64,000 nt of DNA from Arthrobacter sp. zg-Y1171. Its GTDB lineage: Bacteria; Actinomycetota; Actinomycetes; Actinomycetales; Micrococcaceae. Under the pieces are notes generated by a model. It had not been told where the DNA came from. It searched no databases and worked only from the letters and a program-made list of their open reading frames with translations. The first letter of the stretch is position 1. Each line of letters opens with the position of its first letter. A program made the translations under genes and the position numbers. Location: contig NZ_CP104264.1 in assembly GCF_025244845.1 (NCBI RefSeq), forward strand, positions 1,798,001 through 1,862,000, in the 5' to 3' direction. Of this stretch, positions 1 through 9,241 are shown piece by piece.

Positions 1-1572
1 GCCCACGCGGTCTGCCAGCAGGTCATGCTGGGTGCGCGGATCGCGCAGCGCAATGGCGGATTTCTTCTCCGAGCCGGAGTCACGGAAGGACTGGGCAATC
101 CTGCGCAGGCCCGTGCGGTGCAGGGTCACGTCCGTGGCCTGTCCCACCACGTAGCGGGCAAGCACGCCGAAGTCCGCACCGGCGAATTCCTTGGCGTAAT
201 CGGCCAGCAGGCGCTTGGCAACCAACTGCAGCAGCACCGTGTTGTCGCCCTCGAAGGTGGCATAGATATCCAGGTCCGCGCGCAGGGACGTGAACCGGTT
301 CTCGGCCAGGAACCCGGCGCCGCCGGTGGCTTCCCGGCATTCCTGCAGCGTGTCCAGGGCGTGCCAGGTGGAGAGGGACTTCAGGCCCGCGGCAAGGGTT
401 TCCAGGTCCTGGCGGTCTGCGTCCGTGTCATGTGCACCGGAGAAGACGTCGTCGAACTTATGCAGCAGCTCTTCGTGGGCGAACGTGGCAGCGAACGTGG
501 TGGCCAGCAGGGGGAGCAGGCGGCGCTGGTGCTGCTGGTAGTCCATCAGCACCTCTTCCTTGATGTCGGAAGCACCGTTGAACTGGCGGCGCTCGGTGCC
601 GTACTGGATGGCCGTCTTCAGCGCCAGCTTGCTCGCGTTGACGGCTGCACCGTCGAGCGAAACGCGGCCCTGCACCAGGGTGCCGATCATGGTGAAGAAG
701 CGGCGTCCGGGGCTGCTGATGTCCGAAGTGTAGGTGCCGTCCGCGGCGACGTCGCCGTACTTGTTCAGCAGGTTGGTGCGGGGGATGCGCACATTGGAGA
801 AGTGCAGCCGGCCGTTGTCGATGCCGTTCAGCCCGCCCTTGATGCCGTCATCCTCGCCGCCGATTCCGGGCAGGAACCCGTTGTCGTCGCGAAGCTCCAC
901 ATAGAACGCGTGCACTCCGTGGTCCACGCCCTGGGTGATGAGGTGGGCGAAGACGACGGCGGCTTTGCCGTTGACGGCGCCGTTGCCGATGTAGTCCTTC
1001 CAGGCGGCACGGAAGGGGGTGTTGATGATGAACTCTTCGGAGGCGGCGTCGTACTCCGCGGTGGTGGCGATGCTGGCAACGTCGGAACCGTGGCCGGTTT
1101 CCGTCATCGCGAAGCAGCCCGGAATCTCCAGGCTCATGATGCCGGGCAGCCACTTTTCGTGGTGCTCCCGGTTGCCCAGGTGCATCACGGCGGAACCGAA
1201 GAGACCCCACTGGACGCCGGCCTTGATCTGCAGGGACGGATCGGCCACCACGAGTTCGGTAAAGCCTGCGACGTTTGCGCCGTGGCTGTCTTCGCCGCCC
1301 ACGTACTTGGGGAATGCGCCGTGGACGGACTTGCTCTCCACCAGGATCTTCAGCTGGTCCATGACCCGCTCACGGTGCTCGGTGTACGTCAGCCCCGCGG
1401 GCGTATGCATGGCTTCCATGCCGGCGATCTTGCGGGCTGCGAGCCGCTTCTCGGCCCATTTGCCGAGCAGGACCCGGCCAAGTGCCTCGACGTCCACGAC
1501 GGCGGCATCGTTGTCGCTGATCGTGGCGCTGGCCGGAAGCTGCCGTTCGGTGGGGGAAAGTGTTTGCGTCAT
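1..1572 (-). CDS. Acyl-CoA oxidase/dehydrogenase family flavoprotein (C-terminus outside window)
   Basis: The 524 visible codons start at an ATG preceded by GAAGGA; the 3' end lies beyond base 1. The protein has the acyl-CoA dehydrogenase fold signatures: a MTETGHGSDV flavin-binding stretch in the middle and FEGDNTVLL, whose Glu441 is the expected catalytic base. The FEGDNTVLL form is more typical of acyl-CoA oxidases than of classical dehydrogenases, so it probably performs the first alpha,beta-oxidation of an acyl-CoA using FAD. It overlaps the preceding TetR gene by ATGA, so the two are co-transcribed, and it diverges from the thiolase-reductase-hydratase genes. The arrangement recalls htdX-fabG4-fadA2-fadE5 of M. 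tuberculosis. The substrate is unknown. Confidence 0.88.
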   Translation of the reverse strand, partial: MTQTLSPTERQLPASATISDNDAAVVDVEALGRVLLGKWAEKRLAARKIAGMEAMHTPAGLTYTEHRERVMDQLKILVESKSVHGAFPKYVGGEDSHGANVAGFTELVVADPSLQIKAGVQWGLFGSAVMHLGNREHHEKWLPGIMSLEIPGCFAMTETGHGSDVASIATTAEYDAASEEFIINTPFRAAWKDYIGNGAVNGKAAVVFAHLITQGVDHGVHAFYVELRDDNGFLPGIGGEDDGIKGGLNGIDNGRLHFSNVRIPRTNLLNKYGDVAADGTYTSDISSPGRRFFTMIGTLVQGRVSLDGAAVNASKLALKTAIQYGTERRQFNGASDIKEEVLMDYQQHQRRLLPLLATTFAATFAHEELLHKFDDVFSGAHDTDADRQDLETLAAGLKSLSTWHALDTLQECREATGGAGFLAENRFTSLRADLDIYATFEGDNTVLLQLVAKRLLADYAKEFAGADFGVLARYVVGQATDVTLHRTGLRRIAQSFRDSGSEKKSAIALRDPRTQHDLLADRVG

Positions 1573-2294
1573 TGCGTTTCCTTCTCGTGGGTGGAGGGAG
1601 TAACTGGAGGGGTCGGGAGCGGATGCCCCCGGTCGTAGCCGATGCCGTCAAAGAGCCAGGCGGTCAGCTGGTCGGTCATTTGTTCTTCGGTCGGCTTCCC
1701 GGGGCCGGGGGGAGCGGCAATCCAGCGCTCACCGGCTGCCCGGATCATCCCGAGTGCCGCCGTGGGCCAGTACTGCGCGGTAGCGCTGGCCTCGGGCGGA
1801 ACCTCCCGGCCCGCCAGGTAGTGGCGCATGGCCGAGTCCATCATTGCGGTGATGGTTTCGAAGAAGGAGGAGAGGGTGCTGTCGATCTGTCCCGGCCCGC
1901 CGTCGGCCAGCTGGCCGGTCACGAACAGGTAGACGTTGGGGGAGGTTTCGGCCATCTGCAGGTAGGCCGAGACCATGGCGCGCAGGCCCGACCTGGCGGA
2001 GGGGGCGGTACGGCCTGCATCCAGGATCTTTTCCTGCATCCGGGCCACCGCCATTTCGCCCATTGCCTTCTGCAGTCCGGCCTTGTCCCCGAAGTAGCGG
2101 TAGAACACGGACTTCGATGTCCCGGAAGCGGCGGCAATCTCTTCCATCGACGCCGCGCAGCCCAGGGTATGCACGGCCCGGCGGGCCGTCTTGATGAGGG
2201 TACGACGGCGCTCGGCCCGGTGCGCCTCCCAGCGGAGGGCACGGCCGTCCGCGGCCGGGGACGGCGCGGAAGGATCTTCCAGTACGTTGTTCAC
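1569..2294 (-). CDS. TetR/AcrR family regulator of the adjoining lipid genes
   Basis: This 241-residue protein has an N-terminal TetR helix-turn-helix (residues about 31-77, with SMEEIAAASGTSKSVFYRYF) and a ligand-binding C-terminal part. The start is a GTG with no Shine-Dalgarno sequence, but TACGCT lies 7 nt upstream on the minus strand, so the mRNA is probably leaderless. Palindromes overlap that -10 hexamer and reach toward the divergent thiolase promoter, which fits autorepression and control of both directions. Its stop overlaps the start of the acyl-CoA oxidase gene. An acyl-CoA is the likely effector by analogy with FadR-type TetR proteins; this is inference. Confidence 0.88.
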   Translation of the reverse strand: MNNVLEDPSAPSPAADGRALRWEAHRAERRRTLIKTARRAVHTLGCAASMEEIAAASGTSKSVFYRYFGDKAGLQKAMGEMAVARMQEKILDAGRTAPSARSGLRAMVSAYLQMAETSPNVYLFVTGQLADGGPGQIDSTLSSFFETITAMMDSAMRHYLAGREVPPEASATAQYWPTAALGMIRAAGERWIAAPPGPGKPTEEQMTDQLTAWLFDGIGYDRGHPLPTPPVTPSTHEKETQ

Positions 2295-2331
2295 GATACT
2301 GAGCGTATCAGGTACGCTGGGTTACAGTAAC
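2295..2331. promoter_or_regulatory. Palindromic operator between divergent tetR and thiolase genes
   Basis: Three perfect dyads are packed here: GATAC-N5-GTATC at 2295-2309, GCGTA-N5-TACGC at 2303-2317, and GTTAC-N1-GTAAC at 2321-2331. The first two overlap each other and the minus-strand -10 (TACGCT, 2302-2307); TACGCT at 2313-2318 could be the plus-strand -10 for the thiolase operon. This is where a TetR dimer would repress both promoters. Confidence 0.6.
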
Positions 2332-2374
2332 TGGCGTCACACCAACCCCCATGCACTCCCAAGGAGAACGACGA

Positions 2375-3712
2375 ATGGCTGCACAGCCTGAATCCGCACG
2401 AGCTACACCCACGAACAACGGCGCCGGGTCTTCGGTGCGCAAGGCGGTTGTGATCGGCGGAAACCGCATTCCCTTCGCCCGCTCGGGCGGCAAGTACACC
2501 TACAGCTCCAACCAGGACATGCTCACCGCGGCCCTCGACGGGCTGATTGCCCGCTTCGGTCTGCAGGGCGAGCGGATCGGCGAAGTAGCCGGCGGAGCCG
2601 TCCTCAAGCACTCACGCGACTTCAACCTGACCCGCGAAGCGGTCCTGGGCTCGGCACTGTCGCCGGAAACCCCCGCCTATGACGTGCAGCAGGCCTGCGC
2701 CACGGGCCTTGAGACAGTGGTCAGCCTGGCCAACAAGATCAAACTGGGACAGCTGGAATCCGCCATTGCCGGCGGCGTCGACTCCGCATCGGACGCGCCC
2801 ATCGCCGTGAGCGAAGGCCTCCGCCGTGCACTGCTGGACCTCTCCCGCGCCCGGACCACCAAGCAGAAACTGGCTGCGGTCGCAAAGATCCGCCCCAAGG
2901 ACCTGTCCCCGAACGCGCCGTCCACCGGCGAACCGCGCACCGGACTGTCCATGGGCGAGCACCAGGCCCTGACCACCGCCCAGTGGAAGATCACCCGCGA
3001 GGCCCAGGATGAGCTGGCCTACAACAGCCACCGCAACATGGCCGCCGCCTACGACCGCGGTTTCTTCGACGACCTCGTGACCCCGTACCGCGGCCTGGCA
3101 AAGGACGCGAACCTGCGCCCCGACACCACCATGGAAAAGCTTGCCAAGCTCAAGCCCGCCTTCGGCAAGTCCCTGGGCGATGACGCCACCATGACCGCCG
3201 GCAACTCCACCCCGCTGACCGACGGCGCCTCCGTGGTGCTGCTGGGCTCCGAGGACTACGCCCGCGAACATGACCTGCCGATGCTGGCGAACATCGTGGA
3301 TGCCGAAGCCGGCGCCGTCGACTTCGTACACGGCAAGGACGGGCTGCTGATGGCCCCGGCCTTCGCCGTTCCCCGCCTGCTGGCCCGCCACAACCTGACC
3401 TTCGACGACTTCGATTTCTTCGAAATCCACGAGGCCTTCGCCGGAACCGTCCTCTCCACCCTGGCCGCCTGGGAGGACGAGGAATTCTGCCGGACCCGGC
3501 TCGGCCTGGACGCCCCGCTGGGGAGCATTGACCGCAGCAAGCTCAACGTCAACGGTTCCTCGCTGGCCGCCGGCCACCCGTTCGCCGCCACCGGCGGACG
3601 CATTGTCGCCTCGCTGGCCAAGATGCTGCACGAAAAGGGTTCGGGCCGCGGCCTGATCTCCATCTGCGCTGCCGGCGGCCAGGGCCTCGTCGCGATCCTC
3701 GAGGCACGCTAA
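2375..3712 (+). CDS. fadA2: Acetyl-CoA C-acyltransferase (thiolase)
   Basis: Thiolase catalysing thiolytic cleavage of 3-ketoacyl-CoA, or the reverse condensation. The ATG at 2375 is chosen over 2351 because AAGGAG lies 8 nt before it; this gives 445 residues, near the long FadI/FadA2 type. Visible catalytic elements are the nucleophilic Cys108 in QQACATG, the EIHEAFAG segment, GHPFAATGGR with the active-site His, and the second Cys in ICAAGGQG near the C-terminus. It is followed after 2 nt by fabG4 and then by a MaoC hydratase, so one transcript supplies thiolase, ketoreductase and hydratase. The symbol rests on synteny with M. tuberculosis. Confidence 0.9.
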   Translation: MAAQPESARATPTNNGAGSSVRKAVVIGGNRIPFARSGGKYTYSSNQDMLTAALDGLIARFGLQGERIGEVAGGAVLKHSRDFNLTREAVLGSALSPETPAYDVQQACATGLETVVSLANKIKLGQLESAIAGGVDSASDAPIAVSEGLRRALLDLSRARTTKQKLAAVAKIRPKDLSPNAPSTGEPRTGLSMGEHQALTTAQWKITREAQDELAYNSHRNMAAAYDRGFFDDLVTPYRGLAKDANLRPDTTMEKLAKLKPAFGKSLGDDATMTAGNSTPLTDGASVVLLGSEDYAREHDLPMLANIVDAEAGAVDFVHGKDGLLMAPAFAVPRLLARHNLTFDDFDFFEIHEAFAGTVLSTLAAWEDEEFCRTRLGLDAPLGSIDRSKLNVNGSSLAAGHPFAATGGRIVASLAKMLHEKGSGRGLISICAAGGQGLVAILEAR

Positions 3713-3714
3713 CC

Positions 3715-5055
3715 ATGAGTGACACCTACCTGAACCTCGTAAACAGCGGTTTCACCAAGGAACTGTCCAAGAAGCTCGGCCTGCCCCGGCCGGCCATCCT
3801 GCGGCGTTTCGACCCGGCCAAGCCCCTGGTGCCGGGCCCCGTCCTCGTGCTCGGCAAGAGCGCTGCCGCCGATGACCTCTCCAAGCTGCTCCTTGGCTGG
3901 GACCAGGACGTCCGCCGGCACGCCACGCCCAAGGAAAAGCTCGGCGCCATCCTGATCGTGCTCGACGACGCCGCGGCGCCGACGGACCTGGGCGAACCTA
4001 CCCTGGCCGCCGGTGCGGCCCTGCGGGACCTCGCTCCCGGCGGCCGGGTCGTCACGGTTTCCCGGCCCGCCGGGGAAGCCCAGGACCCGGCCGCCGCAGC
4101 GGCCCGCCAGGGTGTTGACGGCACGCTGCGCTCCATTGCGCACGAACTGCGCGGCGGAGCGACGGCCAACGGCATCGTGCTGGCGAACGGCGTGCAGGCA
4201 ACCGCGCCCTCGGTGGCGGCGGCACTGCGGTTCCTGCTCTCGGGCAAGAGCGCCTACGTCAGCGGTCAGTTCATCACCGTCGGTTCCGACGCCGGTGAAC
4301 TTCCGGCGGACTGGAACGCGCCCCTCGCCGGCAAGGTCGCGGTGGTCACGGGTGCCGCCCGCGGCATTGGTGCGGCCATCGCCCGCGTGCTGCACCGTGA
4401 CGGTGCATCCGTGATCGTGGTGGACGTGCCTGCCGCCGGAGAGCAGCTGGCGAAGGTGGCCAACGAAATCTCCGGCACCGCGCTCCAGGTCGATATCACC
4501 CGCGAAGACGCCGCGGACCGTATCCTGGCCCACGCCGTCGAACGCTACGGGCACCTGGACATCGTGATCCACAACGCCGGCATCACGCGTGACAAGCTGC
4601 TGGCCAACATGGACGAAGCCCGCTGGGGTTCGGTCATTGCCGTCAACATTGCCTCGCAGCTGCGGATGAACGAAACCTTCCTGGCCTCCGGAGGCTTCAG
4701 TCCGGAAGGCCGCATTGTTTCGCTGGCTTCCACCAGCGGCATTGCCGGCAACCGCGGCCAGACCAACTACGCAGCTTCCAAGGGCGGCGTCATCGGCATG
4801 GTCCGTGCCACCGCACCGCTGCTGGCACCGCGCGGCGGCTCGATCAACGCCGTCGCGCCGGGCTTCATTGAAACCGACATGACCGCTGCCATTCCCGCCC
4901 TCACCCGGCAGGTGGCCCGCCGGTTGTCCAGCCTGCAGCAGGGCGGCCTGCCCGTGGATGTGGCCGAGACCATTTCCTTCCTCGCCTCCGACTCCGCGGC
5001 CGGCGTCAACGGCCAGGTCGTACGGGTCTGCGGGCAGAACATGGTGGGCGCATGA
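3715..5055 (+). CDS. fabG4: High-molecular-weight 3-oxoacyl reductase (FabG4 type)
   Basis: At 446 residues it is nearly twice the size of ordinary FabG. The N-terminal ~200 residues form a flavodoxin-like domain, as in M. tuberculosis FabG4, and the C-terminal half is a complete short-chain dehydrogenase with the nucleotide-binding TGAARGIG motif near residue 210, NAG at about 287 and the catalytic Tyr352-x3-Lys356 (NYAASKGG). It should interconvert 3-ketoacyl-CoA and 3-hydroxyacyl-CoA, with NAD(H) expected for this subgroup. Start ATG is 2 nt after the thiolase stop, and the stop overlaps the next ATG. Confidence 0.92.
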   Translation: MSDTYLNLVNSGFTKELSKKLGLPRPAILRRFDPAKPLVPGPVLVLGKSAAADDLSKLLLGWDQDVRRHATPKEKLGAILIVLDDAAAPTDLGEPTLAAGAALRDLAPGGRVVTVSRPAGEAQDPAAAAARQGVDGTLRSIAHELRGGATANGIVLANGVQATAPSVAAALRFLLSGKSAYVSGQFITVGSDAGELPADWNAPLAGKVAVVTGAARGIGAAIARVLHRDGASVIVVDVPAAGEQLAKVANEISGTALQVDITREDAADRILAHAVERYGHLDIVIHNAGITRDKLLANMDEARWGSVIAVNIASQLRMNETFLASGGFSPEGRIVSLASTSGIAGNRGQTNYAASKGGVIGMVRATAPLLAPRGGSINAVAPGFIETDMTAAIPALTRQVARRLSSLQQGGLPVDVAETISFLASDSAAGVNGQVVRVCGQNMVGA

Positions 5056-6005
5056 GCGATACCCAGCTGAGCGAGATCCCCACGCTCGGGCGGCTTTATG
5101 CCGGGGCGGTGGGCAGCGCGGCGAAGTCGCGCCTGTCGCCGTCCAAGGCCGCGGGCACGCTGACGTCGGACCGGCACGTGGTCCGCGGAGCGTCCGTGGA
5201 CCTGGCCCGGCTCACCGATTTCCAGCGCCTGGTCCAGCACAGCGCCAGCGACTACCTGCCCACCGGATACGTGCACACCTTCGCGTTCCCGGTGGCCATG
5301 AGCCTGATGGCACGCGAGGACTTCCCGCTGCCCCTGCTGGGCATGGTGCACCTGCGCAATGAGGTGCAGCATCTGCGGCCGATCCACTACGGCGAAGCGC
5401 TGACGGTGACGGCGTGGGCGGAGAACCTCGCCGGGCACCGTGCCGGCACCCAGGTGGAACTCGTCGCGGAGGTCACTGTTGAAGCCGGCGGCAACGCGGA
5501 AACAGTTTGGCGGGGCCGTTCCACCTATCTGGCCAAGGGCGTCTTCCTGCCGAAGTTCGACCGCCCGGACAAGTCTGCGGCGCGCGCGGAGTTCGTTCCC
5601 CCGCTCCCGACGGCGATGTGGCGACTGGGTGCCGACGCCGGCCGCAACTACGCCCGGGTCTCCGGCGACTTCAACCCCATCCACCTGAGCCGCCTGTCGG
5701 CGAAGGCACTGGGCATGAAGCAGTCCCTGGCCCACGGCATGTACCTGGCCTCACGGGTCGTCGCGGACACCGTGCAGACGCACGAGGGTCCGTTCCAGTG
5801 GAGCATCGACTTCGAGGCTCCGGTGTTCCTGCCGGCCACCGTTGCCGTAGCCATCTCGGATGACCAGACGCCCGACGGCTGGGCAGGCTCCACCTTCACG
5901 GGGTGGAATCCGCGTTCGCAGCGCCGGCACTTCTCCGGTTCGGTATCTCCACTGGATCCGAACGGCGCGGGGCCCAACGGGTTCGGCGCCGCAACCCGGG
6001 CCTGA
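5052..6005 (+). CDS. htdX: MaoC-family (R)-hydroxyacyl-CoA hydratase (HtdX-like)
   Basis: A 317-residue double hot-dog protein. The C-terminal half carries the MaoC hydratase motif, with Asp206 and His211 in SGDFNPIHLS and the downstream AHGMYLAS segment; the N-terminal half is the degenerate hot-dog common to this family. It should hydrate 2-enoyl-CoA, the step before the FabG4 reaction. The ATG overlaps the fabG4 stop (ATGA), indicating translational coupling. The operon ends at a hairpin at 6021. The symbol is by synteny with M. tuberculosis htdX and is less certain than the family. Confidence 0.85.
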   Translation: MSDTQLSEIPTLGRLYAGAVGSAAKSRLSPSKAAGTLTSDRHVVRGASVDLARLTDFQRLVQHSASDYLPTGYVHTFAFPVAMSLMAREDFPLPLLGMVHLRNEVQHLRPIHYGEALTVTAWAENLAGHRAGTQVELVAEVTVEAGGNAETVWRGRSTYLAKGVFLPKFDRPDKSAARAEFVPPLPTAMWRLGADAGRNYARVSGDFNPIHLSRLSAKALGMKQSLAHGMYLASRVVADTVQTHEGPFQWSIDFEAPVFLPATVAVAISDDQTPDGWAGSTFTGWNPRSQRRHFSGSVSPLDPNGAGPNGFGAATRA

Positions 6006-6020
6006 GCACACCTCAGACAC

Positions 6021-6060
6021 AGCCCGTCCGCCTCCGGCAACGCCCGGAAGCGGACGGGCT
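6021..6060 (+). terminator. Hairpin terminator after the lipid operon
   Basis: Perfect 11-bp stem AGCCCGTCCGC / GCGGACGGGCT, 15 bases after the htdX stop. There is no T-run, as is common for high-GC actinobacterial terminators. Confidence 0.65.
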
Positions 6061-6088
6061 TGGATGTGCCTGATGCTAAGGTTCCCTC

Positions 6089-7312
6089 ATGATTGATGCT
6101 GCCGGCCTGCTGGTTGCCGCCAAGGAACTCGACGCCGCCGATCCCCTCGCGGGCTACCGGGACCGGTTCCTGCCGGCAGAGGGAGTCGGGGCGTACCTGG
6201 ACGGGAATTCGCTGGGCCGCCCGCTCCGCGCCACCGCCGAAAACCTGCAGGATTTCGTCTCCCGCCAGTGGGGCGGACGGTTGATCCGCGGCTGGGACGA
6301 GCAGTGGCTCGAGCTGCCCGGCCGGATCGGCGACGCACTCGGCGAGGTGGCGCTCGGTGCCGCCCCCGGCCAGTGCATCGTGGCGGATTCCACCACTGTG
6401 CTGCTTTACAAACTGGCCCGCGCCGCCGTTGCCGCCCGCCCCGGCCGGTCCGAGATCCTGCTCGATGCCGACAATTTCCCCACCGACCGGTACGTCCTGG
6501 AAGGCGTGGCCCGGGAATGCGGGCTGACCCTGCGCTGGGTGTCGGCCGACTACGCCGGCGGAGTGAGCGCCGAGGCGGTGGCGGACGCCGTCGGGCCGCA
6601 GACGGCGCTGGCCGTGTTCAGCCACGTGGCCTACCGCTCCGGCTACCTTGCCGAGTCAGCGGCAATCAACGAGATTGTGCACGACGCCGGCGGCCTGGTC
6701 CTGTGGGACCTGTGCCATTCGGCAGGCGCCGTTCCCGCCGAGCTGGACGCCGAGGGCACCGACTACGCCGTCGGCTGCAGCTACAAGTACCTCAACGGCG
6801 GGCCGGGCGCGCCGGCCTGGGCCTACGTGGCCGCCCGCCATCAGGCGGACTTCTCCCAGCCCATCCAGGGCTGGCTGGGCTCCAGTGATCCGTTCGGCAT
6901 GGCGCAGGGCTATGTTCCGGCCGAGGGCATCCGCCGCCTGGTCTCGGGCACCCCTCCCATCCTGGGCATGCTTGCCATGCAGGACATGATTGCCCTGATC
7001 CGGGAGGCCGGCATGGATGCCGTCCGTGCGAAGTCGCAGGCGCTTACCGAATACGCCGTCACAGCCGTGGACGCGCTGCTGGTGCCGCGCGGCGTCGTGC
7101 TGGCCTCGCCGCGCGATCCGGAGCGCCGCGGCAGCCACATCACCGTCGACCATCCGAAGTTCAAAGCGGTGACCGCCGCGCTCTGGGAGCAGGGGATCAT
7201 TCCGGACTACCGCAATCCGGACGGTATCCGACTGGGCCTGTCGCCCCTGTCCACGTCCTTCGTGGAGACCTTCACCGGGATCGAAGCGATTCTGGGCGAG
7301 CTCCGGGGCTAG
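6089..7312 (+). CDS. kynU: Kynureninase
   Basis: PLP-dependent hydrolase that splits kynurenine to anthranilate plus alanine (or 3-hydroxykynurenine to 3-hydroxyanthranilate). 407 residues, normal for the family. The PLP-binding lysine is Lys233 in CSYKYLNGGPG, preceded by LWDLCHSAGA with the cofactor-contacting Asp; DGNSLGR near the N-terminus is also typical. TGCTAAGGT, an extended -10, ends 6 nt before the ATG and there is no Shine-Dalgarno sequence, so translation is probably leaderless. No other tryptophan-catabolic gene is adjacent; trpD, which uses anthranilate, lies 52 kb away in this window. Confidence 0.92.
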   Translation: MIDAAGLLVAAKELDAADPLAGYRDRFLPAEGVGAYLDGNSLGRPLRATAENLQDFVSRQWGGRLIRGWDEQWLELPGRIGDALGEVALGAAPGQCIVADSTTVLLYKLARAAVAARPGRSEILLDADNFPTDRYVLEGVARECGLTLRWVSADYAGGVSAEAVADAVGPQTALAVFSHVAYRSGYLAESAAINEIVHDAGGLVLWDLCHSAGAVPAELDAEGTDYAVGCSYKYLNGGPGAPAWAYVAARHQADFSQPIQGWLGSSDPFGMAQGYVPAEGIRRLVSGTPPILGMLAMQDMIALIREAGMDAVRAKSQALTEYAVTAVDALLVPRGVVLASPRDPERRGSHITVDHPKFKAVTAALWEQGIIPDYRNPDGIRLGLSPLSTSFVETFTGIEAILGELRG

Positions 7313-7319
7313 CCGGGCC

Positions 7320-7712
7320 TCACGCCTGGCCCGCTTTGACCGCCAGGACCGGGCAGGCAGCCTCCAGCAGCACACGCTGGGAAGTGCTGCCCAGGAAAAG
7401 CTTGCCCACCGGCGTCCGGTGCCGGATCCCCAGCACCACCAGCCGGGCCCCGTGCTCCTGGGCAGCCTTCAGGATTTCCTCGGAGGCATCAAAATCCCCC
7501 ATGGGGTGAAGCAGGACGTGCGGAACCCCGCTGCCCTCCAGGACGCCGGTCAACGTCTGCAGGTAGTCCGGGGTATGTTCCGGCCGCGGCTTGCGGGTGC
7601 TCTCCACATTGACCACCACGAGTGCGGTGGCCAGGTCCCGGGCCGCGCGGAGCGCAGCACGCAGTGCTGTTTCCCCCTCCGGTGTGGGGACATATCCGAC
7701 GACGACGCTCAT
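7320..7712 (-). CDS. Universal stress protein (UspA family, ATP-binding type)
   Basis: 130 residues, a single Usp domain. The N-terminal beta strand MSVVVGYVP and the C-terminal LGIRHRTPVGKLFLGSTSQRV match the G-x2-G-x9-G(S/T) ATP-binding type in modified form. GAAGGA precedes the ATG. It lies 37 nt downstream of an APC permease gene on the same strand, so the two are likely co-transcribed; Usp domains are often fused or linked to transporters, where they are thought to modulate activity. That link is inference here. Confidence 0.85.
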   Translation of the reverse strand: MSVVVGYVPTPEGETALRAALRAARDLATALVVVNVESTRKPRPEHTPDYLQTLTGVLEGSGVPHVLLHPMGDFDASEEILKAAQEHGARLVVLGIRHRTPVGKLFLGSTSQRVLLEAACPVLAVKAGQA

Positions 7713-7749
7713 GGCTTCCTTCTTCCTGGCTGCTTCATCGCTGGCTCGC

Positions 7750-9153
7750 TCAACTCAGCTGCGTGGGGTCACTGAAACGGGTTTTACGCGCCTTGACCGC
7801 CCGGTTCCAGATCCAGGTGAGCACCCACAGAGCCAGTCCGAGCAGCAGCAGCAACCCGGCAATCCGGTACTCGATGGCGTCCTGCGCCCAGGGGCCAAGC
7901 AGGAAGGCGCAGGTTACGGCACCGATGAAGGGCATGATGCCGGGGGAGCGGAAGTGCGGCCGGTCCACCGGCGTGCGGCGCAGGACGATGCAGGCGATGT
8001 TCACCACCGTGAAGACGGCCAGCAGCAGAAGCGCGGTGGTTCCCCCCAGCGCGGTCACCGTTTCCCGGCCCATGAAGTTGGTGACCACGATGATCAGACC
8101 GGCTGCGATGGCCGTCGTGAAGACAATGGATGCCCACGGAGTGCGGCGTCCGGGAAGGACGGCGGACAGTGCGCGGGGCAGGACGTCCTGTTTCGCCATG
8201 CCGTAGAGCAGGCGGCTGGCCATCAGCATGTTGATCAGGGCGGTATTGGCCACGGCAAAGATGGAGAGGAACGGATAGATGGTGTCCACGGGGAGGTTGG
8301 GGGCACCGGCACGCACCACTTCCAGCAGCGGGGTGGCGGATTCGGACAGCTGGCCCACCGGCACCACGGCCACGGCCGCGATGGACACCAGGAGATAGAC
8401 GGAGACCGTGATGGTCAAGCCGGTCAGCATGACCTTCGGGAAGATCCGTGCCGGGTCGCGGGTCTCTTCCGCCATGTTCACCGAGTCTTCAAAACCGACC
8501 ATGGAGAAGAAGGCCAGGGCGGTGGCTCCGGTCAGGGCCAGGAACACGCTCTTGCCGGTTTCGGTTTCAAACACGACCACCCGGGAGAAGTCCGCGTTGC
8601 CCTGGGTCATGGCCCAGAACCCGATGACAATCACGATCAGGAGCCCGGTCAGCTCAATGGCCGTCAGCACGATGTTGAACTTCACGCTTTCCGCGGCACC
8701 CCGCAGGTTGACCACCGCCAGCAGCAGCATGAAGGTGACAGCGATCGCCGTGACCCCGGTCTGCCCCCACTCCAGCTGAAATCCCACAATGAAATTCTCG
8801 GCAAGGAATTTCGACGCCGTCGACGCGGAAGTAATCCCGGAGCAAAGCACCCCGAAGGTCACGAGGAAGGTCAGGAAATGCACGCCGAAGGCCTTATGCG
8901 TGTACAGGGCTGCACCGGCGGCCTGCGGATACTTTGTCACCAGTTCCAGGTAGGACAAGGCAGTAATCGTCGCCACTGCGAAAGCGAGCAGGATCGGAGC
9001 CCAGGCCGCACCGCCGATTTCGCCGGCCACCTGTCCGGTCAGGGCATAGACACCGGTGCCCAGGATGTCGCCGACAATAAAGAGCAGCAACAGTTTGGTG
9101 CCCATGACCCGCTTGAGTTCGGGCTGGACGGTTTCCGCCTTGATGTCAGCCAT
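7750..9153 (-). CDS. APC-superfamily amino acid permease
   Basis: 467 residues with about 12 hydrophobic segments. TM1 has the APC glycine motif (VGDILGTGVYAL), and TM6-TM7 include GFEDSVNMAEETRDPARIFP, the cytoplasmic consensus of amino-acid permeases. It should be a proton-coupled or exchange transporter of amino acids or amines in the plasma membrane; the substrate cannot be read. GAAGGACAGCC precedes the ATG. A universal stress protein follows 37 nt downstream on the same strand. Confidence 0.88.
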   Translation of the reverse strand: MADIKAETVQPELKRVMGTKLLLLFIVGDILGTGVYALTGQVAGEIGGAAWAPILLAFAVATITALSYLELVTKYPQAAGAALYTHKAFGVHFLTFLVTFGVLCSGITSASTASKFLAENFIVGFQLEWGQTGVTAIAVTFMLLLAVVNLRGAAESVKFNIVLTAIELTGLLIVIVIGFWAMTQGNADFSRVVVFETETGKSVFLALTGATALAFFSMVGFEDSVNMAEETRDPARIFPKVMLTGLTITVSVYLLVSIAAVAVVPVGQLSESATPLLEVVRAGAPNLPVDTIYPFLSIFAVANTALINMLMASRLLYGMAKQDVLPRALSAVLPGRRTPWASIVFTTAIAAGLIIVVTNFMGRETVTALGGTTALLLLAVFTVVNIACIVLRRTPVDRPHFRSPGIMPFIGAVTCAFLLGPWAQDAIEYRIAGLLLLLGLALWVLTWIWNRAVKARKTRFSDPTQLS

Positions 9154-9241
9154 GGCTGTCCTTCCGGACGTTCAGGGATGCCGCGTTGGTCGGTATTCTG
9201 CGCGGTGGCGCCGTCTTTAGGCAATGGGCTGCGGTGAGGGT

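Noticed and set aside
25-1638. 537-codon plus-strand open frame opposite the acyl-CoA oxidase gene
   Set aside because: It is the antisense of a clearly conserved protein; composition is Gly/Val-rich nonsense typical of high-GC shadows.
7591-9237. 548-codon plus-strand open frame opposite the permease
   Set aside because: Antisense of a clear 12-TM permease; no domain.
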